Source: Duganella levis (GTDB lineage: Bacteria > Pseudomonadota > Gammaproteobacteria > Burkholderiales > Burkholderiaceae_D). Taken from it: a stretch of DNA of 64,000 bases. The notes below the pieces were generated by a model. It ran no database searches and had not been told where the DNA came from. It saw only the letters and a program-made list of their open reading frames with translations. Location of the stretch: the NCBI RefSeq assembly GCF_009857605.1, contig NZ_WWCT01000022.1:78632-142631 (forward strand). The letters are read 5' to 3'. A program made the translations under genes and the position numbers. Below are positions 24,101 to 30,861 of the stretch, piece by piece. Numbering within the stretch: position 1 is the first letter of the stretch; every line of letters begins with the position of its first letter.

Positions 24101-25006
24101 ATGAAAAAAATCCTCATCGCCCTCTGCCTGAGCGCTGCATTCGCTGCGCCGGCCTTCGCCGCCAAGAATGCGCTGGTACTGCAAACCGACTTCGGCACGT
24201 CTGACGGCGCCGTCTCCGCCATGCACGGCGTGGCCTACGGCGTCGATCCGAACCTGACGGTGGCCGACCTGACCCACAACATTCCCGACTACGACATCTG
24301 GGTCGGCGGCTACCGCCTGTTCCAGACCGCGAACTACTGGCCGGAAGGCACGGTATTCGTCTCTGTGATCGATCCGGGCGTGGGCACGACGCGCAAGTCG
24401 GTGGTGCTGAAGACCAGGGAAGGCCGCTACTTCGTCGGCCCGGACAACGGCCAGTTCACGCTGATCGCCGAGCGCGACGGCGTGGCCGAACTGCGCGAGA
24501 TCGACGAGAAGGTCAACCGCCGCGCCGGTTCGGGCGAATCCTACACCTTCCACGGCCGCGACGTGTACGCCTATGTCGGCGCGCGGCTGGCATCGGGCAC
24601 CATCACCTATGAGCAGGTGGGACCGTCGCTGCCGGTCGACTCCGTGATCAAGATCCCGTATCAGAAGGCGGCCCTGAGCGACGGCAAGCTGCGCGGCATC
24701 ATCCCGGTGCTGGACATCAAATACGGCAACGTCTGGACCAATGTGCCGAAGGCGCTGTTTGAACAGCTGGGCGTGAAAGAACACGAGCAGGTGCAGGTGC
24801 GCTTCTTCCATAACAAGAAGCTGGTGAACACCGTGGTAGCGCCGTACGAGCACACGTTTGGCGGCGTCGCCAAGGGCAAGCCGCTGGTCTACCTGAACAG
24901 CCTGCTGGATGTGGCGGTCGCGCTGAACCAGGGCAGCTATGCGGAGAAAAACAAAATCGAGTCCGGCGTTGATTGGGAAGTGGAAATCTCCAAAGCCAAA
25001 AAATAA
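24101..25006 (+). CDS. Secreted SAM hydrolase / chlorinase-fluorinase family protein (DUF62)
   Basis: 301 residues from the ATG at 24101 (AAAGGAC upstream). Residues 1-20 are a signal peptide (MKKILIALCLSAAFAAPAFA). The mature enzyme matches the S-adenosyl-L-methionine hydroxide adenosyltransferase family: TDFGTSDGAVSAMHG with the key Asp, VSVIDPGVGTTRK, YFVGPDNGQFT, and TFHGRDVYAYVGARLASG. Known members cleave SAM to adenosine and methionine, or halogenate it, in the cytoplasm, so export is unusual. It is co-transcribed with the TonB-dependent receptor. It may act on a SAM-like or other nucleoside imported or scavenged through the receptor; this is inference. Confidence 0.85.
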   Translation: MKKILIALCLSAAFAAPAFAAKNALVLQTDFGTSDGAVSAMHGVAYGVDPNLTVADLTHNIPDYDIWVGGYRLFQTANYWPEGTVFVSVIDPGVGTTRKSVVLKTREGRYFVGPDNGQFTLIAERDGVAELREIDEKVNRRAGSGESYTFHGRDVYAYVGARLASGTITYEQVGPSLPVDSVIKIPYQKAALSDGKLRGIIPVLDIKYGNVWTNVPKALFEQLGVKEHEQVQVRFFHNKKLVNTVVAPYEHTFGGVAKGKPLVYLNSLLDVAVALNQGSYAEKNKIESGVDWEVEISKAKK

Positions 25007-25039
25007 AGCGTTGCCGAAGGGGTTTGACTGCTTGCGGGA

Positions 25040-25945
25040 TCAGGCCCTGGCCGTCACGGTTTGGGGATCGCGCAGGCGTTCGATATCGCGCTGCGGCGGC
25101 AGGCCGTACATGCGGCTGTAGTCGCGGCTGAAGTGGGATGGGCTCTGGTAGCCCACCTCATAACCGGCTGTGCCAACATCGCGGTGCTCCAGCGCGATCA
25201 GGCGCCGCGCTTCGTGCAGGCGCAACTGGTTTTGATACTGCATCGGCGTCATGCCGGTGATCGCCTTGAAGTGCTGGTGCAGCGACGACGCGCTCATGTT
25301 GGCCTGCGCCGCCAGCGTCTCCACCAGCAGCGGTTCGCGGAAATTGGCGCGCAGCCAGCTGACGGCCGTGGCGACTTTGTTGCCGGGCGTATCAGCCTGG
25401 GCGATGTGCATCAGCTGCGGTCCGCACGGGCCGGTCAGCAAGTAATACAAAATCTCTTGTTCAATCAGCGGCGCCAGCGCCGGGATCGCTTCCGGCGTGT
25501 CCAGCAGGCGCACCAGCCGCAGCACGGCGTCCAGCAGCGCATCGCTGGCGCGGTTGACGGTCACGCTCAAGCCGCGCGCGGCAGCCAGCGCAGACGGCGG
25601 CATGCTGATGCGGCCCATCAGCTCCTTCAGCTTGGTGGTGTCGATGATGATGCCGACGCCCAGGTGCGGCTGTTCCGGCGTGGCCAGCGTGACGCACGAG
25701 GCGACCGGCACGTCCATCGCCACCAGCAGGAAGTCGCCGACGCCGTAGCGCATCACATGCTCGCCGATGGTCAGCGTCTTTTCGCCCTGCGCCACCAGCG
25801 CAAAGCACGGCTGCTGAGAAGTATGCACCGGCACCGTCCGGCCCGAGCGGCGGCCGAAGAACAGGGTGTCGATGGCGCTCGGGCGCTGGCCGTCTTCATC
25901 GGCGTGGCGGGCGATCAGCGCAGCTAATTCGGCGAAGCGGTTCAT
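25040..25945 (-). CDS. AraC-family regulator (AraC_N type)
   Basis: 301 residues. N-terminal cupin-like AraC_N domain (about 20-170) of the YqhC-like group, then a C-terminal double helix-turn-helix (about 190-290). The second motif reads AGYEVGYQSPSHFSRDYSRMYG and the first LAAQANMSASSLHQHFKAITG. Regulators of this group commonly control aldehyde-reductase or efflux genes. It converges on the SAM-hydrolase gene. No Shine-Dalgarno is visible before the ATG. Confidence 0.93.
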   Translation of the reverse strand: MNRFAELAALIARHADEDGQRPSAIDTLFFGRRSGRTVPVHTSQQPCFALVAQGEKTLTIGEHVMRYGVGDFLLVAMDVPVASCVTLATPEQPHLGVGIIIDTTKLKELMGRISMPPSALAAARGLSVTVNRASDALLDAVLRLVRLLDTPEAIPALAPLIEQEILYYLLTGPCGPQLMHIAQADTPGNKVATAVSWLRANFREPLLVETLAAQANMSASSLHQHFKAITGMTPMQYQNQLRLHEARRLIALEHRDVGTAGYEVGYQSPSHFSRDYSRMYGLPPQRDIERLRDPQTVTARA

Positions 25946-26070
25946 TTGGAGGATTCGGCATCAGGCTGAGAGGATGGCGCTACCGGCATCGGCAGCACTC
26001 GCCGTAGGATACAGCATCTCAACCACGCCCGCAGATGACCTCGTCCTCCAGCCACTGGCCCGTTGTCACC

Positions 26071-26646
26071 TCAAAGGTGGCCTTCCTGTTTCTTGACGAT
26101 TTTTTCCAGCGTGGCGCGCAGCGATTTGAGGGCGACCGTCGCGCCTTCCACCAGCTTGCTGTCTGCCGCACCCTGCTGGTCGATGCTCAGGGTGGGTACC
26201 TGGAACGCGTCGACATTGGCCGATGCCTGTTGCGCGGCGTAGGCGCTACGTCCCTCGGCGTAGCCATCGTCGGCGGTGGCGGAGGAGGCGCTGTCTTCGG
26301 CTGGCGTGGCGGCCACATCCGGCACGTTGCTGTCGGCAGGGGTACGCAGCACGCCGGCCGCCTGTTTCAGCTGACTGGCTAACTGTTTCAGTTGTTGCAA
26401 CATTGCCTTGGCGTCCTTGCCGCCGAACATCGCCAGCATCTTTTTCAGCATCTCGATCTGCTTCTTGATCTCGTCGATGCGCATGCGCGCCGCTGCTTTC
26501 TGATCCAGATCAGCCCGGCGTGACAGACCATCGATGGTGGCCGCGTTTTTCTTCGCCATCTCCAGTTTCTTTTGCAGCAGGTTCTGATAAGCGTCACTAC
26601 CAGCATCGAAGCTGACAGAGGGGCGGTAGGCGGATATGGCAAGCAT
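26071..26646 (-). CDS. Coiled-coil protein of unknown function
   Basis: 191 residues, no signal peptide or membrane segment, no cysteine. Residues about 18-100 are Lys/Leu/Met-rich amphipathic helix (MRIDEIKKQIEMLKKMLAMF and QQLKQLASQLKQAAG), predicted coiled coil. A disordered Ala/Asp/Ser-rich middle (about 105-150) and a short C-terminal helix rich in Lys follow. The N-terminus AISAYRPSVSFDAGSDAY resembles the start of small flagellar or secreted-type proteins but no family is claimed. It lies alone between an AraC regulator and the broken SnoaL gene. Confidence 0.65.
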   Translation of the reverse strand: MLAISAYRPSVSFDAGSDAYQNLLQKKLEMAKKNAATIDGLSRRADLDQKAAARMRIDEIKKQIEMLKKMLAMFGGKDAKAMLQQLKQLASQLKQAAGVLRTPADSNVPDVAATPAEDSASSATADDGYAEGRSAYAAQQASANVDAFQVPTLSIDQQGAADSKLVEGATVALKSLRATLEKIVKKQEGHL

Positions 26647-26724
26647 GGCGGTTCTCTCGAAAGGCTGGTCAACTCAAAAAGGCGACACGACCAGCTGTTT
26701 CGTTAAACCAAGCTCACGCCGGCG

Positions 26725-27102
26725 CTATGCGCCTGCGGGGTCGAGGAACACGAACAGCGACTGGATGCGTCCCTCGCTGATCTGCGCCAGATCCATGCCG
26801 CTGACCGCCGGCGGGCCGCCGGGAGGCCCCAGGCGCCAAAACAGGCGGCCCGCACCATGATGCCCGTCCGCCGGCGCCACGGCGCTGAAGACGAAATCCG
26901 CCGGCAGCCCGCCCAGCAACTGGCTGACGGCGGCGGCGATCGCCGCATGCCCCTGCACCGCAGCCTCCGGCTCATACAGCATGGCGTCTTCGGCATACAG
27001 CCGCTTGATGGCCTAGCCCCGCTGGACCACGTCGCGATTGCCGAACACCTCGGTCAGGTTAGCCTGCATCAAGCCGTCATAATCGATGGAATCGGTCGCC
27101 AT
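26725..27102 (-). pseudogene. SnoaL-like protein gene interrupted by an amber codon
   Basis: The reading frame from the ATG at 27100-27102 to the stop at 26725-26727 is a single continuous 125-codon frame, broken only by TAG at 27013-27015 (codon 30). Before the stop it reads LTEVFGNRDVVQRG, and after it AIKRLYAEDAMLYEPEA..GHAAI, the standard beginning of a SnoaL/NTF2-like protein of about 125 residues. A single base change (for example CAG to TAG) explains it. The start is one base after the stop of the isochorismatase, so the two formed an operon. An alternative is a 29-residue product plus re-start at an internal ATG near 26982. Confidence 0.8.
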
Positions 27103-27103
27103 A

Positions 27104-27745
27104 TCAGTGTCCGCCGCCGCTGGCCAGCAGTTGCAATTCCCACGCCAGGGCCACTGCGCTGCCGCCGCCATGTTCGAGGATGATGCCGCCGACACCGCCG
27201 GCCGTCTCCTCGCGCGCCCAGTCGCGCTGCCACTCGCCCAGCACCGCCATCCAGGTAATCGGCACGGCGCCGGCCGCGACCATGCGGCGCACCGCCATCT
27301 CATGCGCCTCCAGCGTCACGCCGCCGGACGCGTCGGTGACCACAAACACGTCGTAGCCTTCCGCCAACGCCTGGATCGCCGGCATGGCCAGGCAGATCTC
27401 GGTGTACAGCGCGGCCAGCACCAGCTGCTTGCGGCCGCTCTTCTTGACCACCTCGGTCACGTTCGGATCTTGCCAGGTATTGATGAAAGTGCGGTCGATC
27501 GGCTTCTGCTCCGGGAACACATCCTGCAAGCCCTTGATGATGTGGCCACCACGCTCCGCCAGCACCGTCGACAGGATGGTCGGCACGCCGAACAGCTTGG
27601 CCGTTTTCGCCAGGCCGACCACGTTATTGATGATCATGCTCGGCTCATGACTGTGCAGGTTGGTGAACTGGAACGGTTGGTGATCGATGAGAACGAGGAT
27701 GCTGTCTTCGGGCCGTAACAGTGCAGCGAGTCCGGTCTTGCTCAT
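27104..27745 (-). CDS. Isochorismatase-family hydrolase
   Basis: 213 residues from the ATG at 27743-27745 (GGACAG upstream); an upstream extension of 22 codons is not supported. Cysteine-hydrolase fold of the isochorismatase family: Asp21 in LVLIDHQPFQF and Cys118 in AALYTEICLAMPA are the expected Asp and nucleophile of the Asp-Lys-Cys triad. The subgroup resembles the YcaC-like hydrolases of unknown substrate. It forms an operon with the downstream broken SnoaL-like gene, and a divergent AraC-type gene may regulate it. Confidence 0.9.
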   Translation of the reverse strand: MSKTGLAALLRPEDSILVLIDHQPFQFTNLHSHEPSMIINNVVGLAKTAKLFGVPTILSTVLAERGGHIIKGLQDVFPEQKPIDRTFINTWQDPNVTEVVKKSGRKQLVLAALYTEICLAMPAIQALAEGYDVFVVTDASGGVTLEAHEMAVRRMVAAGAVPITWMAVLGEWQRDWAREETAGGVGGIILEHGGGSAVALAWELQLLASGGGH

Positions 27746-27979
27746 GGTGTCTGTCCTTTGTTTTGCCACGCGGCGGGGATGCGCGTTGGAGCCAAAACGA
27801 TAGCAACCCATGAATGGCCCGACAATGACGGTTCCTGCTATTGACAGTCTGATTCTGCTGTTCGCCCTTACTGCTTAAGGCACGGGTGCCATGCGCCGCC
27901 AAGATGCGTAGAATTATCTGATGAAGCGCGGGCGCTCGGCCCATTTGGAAGGAAAACCATTTCTACGCAGTCCACCCCG

Positions 27980-28357
27980 TTGCCTGCTTTACCGGAAAAT
28001 TTTCCAGACAGGCCCGGCACGCTGGCGCCGTGGCAGCTGCGGCGGGTGATCGATTATCTGGAATGCCACCTGCCGCAGCGGGTTGAGCTGGAAACGCTGG
28101 CCGCGCTGATCAACCTGTCGCAAGCGCACTTCAGCCGCGCGTTCAAGGCATCCACCGGGCTGGCGCCCTACCAGTGGCAGCTGTATGCGCGCATCCGCCG
28201 CGCGCAAGCCATGCTGATGCATTCGGAGGCGCCCTTGAGCGAGATCGCCGTCGCTACTGGCTTCGCCGACGCGGTGCATTTCGGCCGGACGTTCCGCAAA
28301 CTGTCCGGCCTCACGCCCGGTATCTGGCGTCGCCGCCGGCCGCTTACTTGCGCTTGA
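27980..28357 (+). CDS. Short AraC-type DNA-binding protein
   Basis: 125 residues: essentially only the AraC double helix-turn-helix (LAALINLSQAHFSRAFKASTG and EIAVATGFADAVHFGRTFRKLSG). The start is unusual. The annotated TTG at 27980 has no ribosome-binding site, whereas an in-frame ATT at 27959 lies five bases after AAGGA (27949-27953) and would give an N-terminus reading as ISTQSTPLPALP, as if an ATG had mutated to ATT. The 3' end overlaps the convergent histidine kinase by 14 bases. It is divergent from the isochorismatase operon, which it may control (inferred). Confidence 0.8.
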   Translation: MPALPENFPDRPGTLAPWQLRRVIDYLECHLPQRVELETLAALINLSQAHFSRAFKASTGLAPYQWQLYARIRRAQAMLMHSEAPLSEIAVATGFADAVHFGRTFRKLSGLTPGIWRRRRPLTCA

Positions 28358-30287
28358 CCTTGGGGAAGCGCAGCTTGTAGTGCAGCCCCATGCCCGGCGC
28401 GCTGACCACTTTGACGGTGCCGCCCAAGGCGCCGGTCACCAGGTTGTACAGGATGTGCGCGCCGAGGCCGCTGCCGCCGGAGCCGCGCTTGGTGGTGAAG
28501 AACGGGTCGAACAGCTGCCCCAGCGTGGCGCTGTCCATGCCGACGCCGTCGTCGCTGTAGTCGAACTCGACGTTATCGCCCTCCACCTTGCCGGTGATCT
28601 TGATCTTGCCCGGCTGCCCTTCCTCAAAACCGTGCACCAGCGAGTTGACCACCATATTGGTGACGATCTGCGAAATCGCGCCGGGGAAGCTGGCCATGTT
28701 GATCTGCTCGTCGCAATTGATCTCGATCTGGATCGGCTTGCCCTTCAGCTTCGGTTGCAAGGACAGCAGCACCTCGTCCAGGTACTTGCGCAGGTTGAAG
28801 CTGCGGATATCGTCCGACGACTGGTCCACCGCCACCTGCTTGAAGCTGCGCACCAGCGCCGCCGCCCGCTGGGTGTTGGTGGTCATGATTTTCAGCGACT
28901 GGTCGATGATGTCGAAGAACTGGTTCAGGCCGTCTTCATCCAGCACACCGTTGGCCAGGTCTTCGCGGGTCAGCTTCAGCTCTTCCACCAGGTGGCTGGT
29001 GGCGGTGACGCAAATGCCCAGCGGCGTGTTGATTTCGTGCGCCACACCGGCTACCAGCCGTCCCAGCGAGGCCAGCTTCTCCTGCCGCACCAGTTCGCCC
29101 TGCGCATCCTTCAGCGAGGTCAGCGCGTTTTCCAGCGCGGCGTTCTGCTGCTCCAGCGTTTCCTTGGCATGGCGGATCTGGCGGTCAGCCTGCATGCGGG
29201 CAATCGCCACCGCGACGTGGCTGGCCATGAAGGCCAGGATATCGAGGTCGTTCTGGGTGTACTGCACCTTGTCGTCGTAGCTCTGGACGATGATCACGCC
29301 ATAGGCCTGATCTCCCAGCAGCATCGGCGCGCCCATCCAGCTGGAAATCTCGACATTGCCCAGCGGATGTTCCATCTCGCCGCTATCGACCAGCGCCTGG
29401 AAGCCGATCCGGTCCAGCAACATCGCCTGCTTGCGCTGCAGGATGTACGAGGACATGCCAACGCCATAGTCAAAGCGCTTGACCGGCGCATGCTCATCCT
29501 TTTCATCGACAAAATACGGAATGCTGATTTCCTGCGTGTCCGGGTGATACAGCGCCATCAGGAAATTCTTGGCCGGCACCAGCTGGCTGATGATCTCATG
29601 CAGCTGATGGTTGAGGCGGCTGCCACCGGTGGCCGTGGCCGACAGGTTGGCCAGCTCGTACAGCGCGCGCTGAATGTTTTCCGCGCGGCGGCGCTCGGCC
29701 ACCTCGTGCTGCATCTGCACGGTGCGCTCCTGCACCGCGCGTTCCAGCCGGTCCATGCTCTGCAAGCCCTGCAAGGCGCTGGAGACGTGGTTGGCGATCA
29801 GCTTGAACAGCGCCTGGTCTTCCTCATTGAAAGTGTGTTGCTTGTCGTAGCTCTGGATCACCACCGCGCCCAGCACCTGATGGTTCTGGTCCAGCAGCGG
29901 GCTGCCCATCCAGTGCTCGGCGATGGTGCCAATGCCGAAGCCGGCGTTGTCCTCGCGCTTGGAGACGTGCTCGGCTGCCGTCATGACAATCGGCTCGCGG
30001 CTCAGGATCACCGCCGCCGTCGGCGACTCGCCCGGCACCAGCTCGAACAGCTCGTCGCGGCTGGGCGCCTCGTCGACCTCGTCGACAAAATAGACGAAGC
30101 GCACCTGGTTGGCCGGCCCTTCGTGGTCGCTCAGCGCCACGAAGAAGTTGGCGGCGTACATGATGCGGCCCAGCGCCGCATGGACCGCCTGCAGGAATTC
30201 ACTGATATCGGTGCAGCTGCTGGACTTTTGTCCGATTTCCAGCAGCATGGTTTGAACGGCTTCCAGCCGGGTAAGACGACTTTCCAT
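28344..30287 (-). CDS. Soluble GAF-GAF sensor histidine kinase
   Basis: 647 residues with no membrane segment. Two GAF domains (about 10-180 and 215-370) flank a short helix. A coiled coil leads to the HisKA dimerisation helix with His417 (GVAHEINTPLG) and a HATPase domain with MVVNSLVHGF (N box), YSDDGVGM (G1) and GSGGSGLGAHI (G2). The two GAF modules share blocks (WMGSPLL/WMGAPML, VIQSYDK/VQSYDDK), indicating an internal duplication. It probably senses a cytoplasmic small molecule. No response regulator is adjacent; the HD-GYP regulator at 20 kb is the nearest receiver-domain protein. Confidence 0.93.
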   Translation of the reverse strand: MESRLTRLEAVQTMLLEIGQKSSSCTDISEFLQAVHAALGRIMYAANFFVALSDHEGPANQVRFVYFVDEVDEAPSRDELFELVPGESPTAAVILSREPIVMTAAEHVSKREDNAGFGIGTIAEHWMGSPLLDQNHQVLGAVVIQSYDKQHTFNEEDQALFKLIANHVSSALQGLQSMDRLERAVQERTVQMQHEVAERRRAENIQRALYELANLSATATGGSRLNHQLHEIISQLVPAKNFLMALYHPDTQEISIPYFVDEKDEHAPVKRFDYGVGMSSYILQRKQAMLLDRIGFQALVDSGEMEHPLGNVEISSWMGAPMLLGDQAYGVIIVQSYDDKVQYTQNDLDILAFMASHVAVAIARMQADRQIRHAKETLEQQNAALENALTSLKDAQGELVRQEKLASLGRLVAGVAHEINTPLGICVTATSHLVEELKLTREDLANGVLDEDGLNQFFDIIDQSLKIMTTNTQRAAALVRSFKQVAVDQSSDDIRSFNLRKYLDEVLLSLQPKLKGKPIQIEINCDEQINMASFPGAISQIVTNMVVNSLVHGFEEGQPGKIKITGKVEGDNVEFDYSDDGVGMDSATLGQLFDPFFTTKRGSGGSGLGAHILYNLVTGALGGTVKVVSAPGMGLHYKLRFPKVKRK

Positions 30288-30291
30288 CAGG

Positions 30292-30321
30292 TTTCCTATG
30301 TTGGTACATGCACATAGGAAA
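30292..30321 (-). promoter_or_regulatory. Hairpin sequestering the histidine-kinase Shine-Dalgarno
   Basis: A 9-bp perfect stem (30292-30300 with 30313-30321; TTTCCTATG/CATAGGAAA) with a 12-base loop. On the mRNA strand its 3' arm contains AGGAAA followed by CCTG and the ATG at 30287, so the ribosome-binding site is paired. It is a candidate translational control hairpin. Confidence 0.5.
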
Positions 30322-30384
30322 TACTAGCAGGTTGGCTGATGTATGGGGAGACATCTTCAACATACAAGGCTAAAATTCATAATT

Positions 30385-30861
30385 TCAAGACATAGCTTTA
30401 CTATCTATATACATTAGACCCATAACTACGATTGATGAGCGTATTGATGCCGACGCAGAAATAAAACCCCAATCATAGTTAAACACATCCGCATTATAGC
30501 TCGGTTCCTGCGGCGAAAATTTAGCGATTTTTTTCTCAATTAACCTAGATAATGAATTTTTATCGGCTATTAAATCTTTTTCAGATGCATCATATCCTTT
30601 TTTTTCCGCTGCGCCATCACGCCACCTCAAGTCAATTGAAAATAATTTTTTTCCTTTAAATTCAATATTCATCCCAAAGCTTTGGCCAGCCATAGAGACA
30701 ATAGCACTAATGGAAGTCCACCCCCCATCTTTCGAATTTTCATTAAAGACAATTCCCGCCTCTTCAAGAGCGACACGAGTCATATCTAAGTTCAAAGGTG
30801 CAATTACTACTCCGGCAGCATCTAGACTTCCTGACACAACATTGATATTTATAGTTTTCAT
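30385..30861 (-). CDS. Putative immunity protein for the Rhs toxin tip
   Basis: 158 residues, soluble, AT-rich codons. The ATG at 30859-30861 overlaps the Rhs stop as ATGA, which is the usual coupling of a tip and its immunity gene; a TTG at 30870 would extend it by three residues. Two domain-like halves: strands ININVVSGSLD/GWTSISAIVSMAGQSFGMNIEF, then a helical region and a C-terminal stretch ending GLMYIDSKAMS. No known immunity family was recognised. The role is inferred from position, tight overlap and base composition shared with the Rhs tip. Confidence 0.7.
   Translation of the reverse strand: MKTININVVSGSLDAAGVVIAPLNLDMTRVALEEAGIVFNENSKDGGWTSISAIVSMAGQSFGMNIEFKGKKLFSIDLRWRDGAAEKKGYDASEKDLIADKNSLSRLIEKKIAKFSPQEPSYNADVFNYDWGFISASASIRSSIVVMGLMYIDSKAMS

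Noticed and set aside
22381..24222. A 613-codon minus-strand reading opposite the TonB-dependent receptor, and similar long antisense readings at 15516-17585, 28380-30317 and 51411-54104.
   Set aside because: Each lies exactly opposite a gene with clear domain motifs, and none shows motif, signal peptide or ribosome-binding site.
30301..30384. A second orphan toxin tip or immunity gene downstream of the Rhs partner gene.
   Set aside because: The stretch is too short and holds no coding pattern; it looks like promoter and leader of the histidine kinase plus the 3' end of the T6SS transcript.
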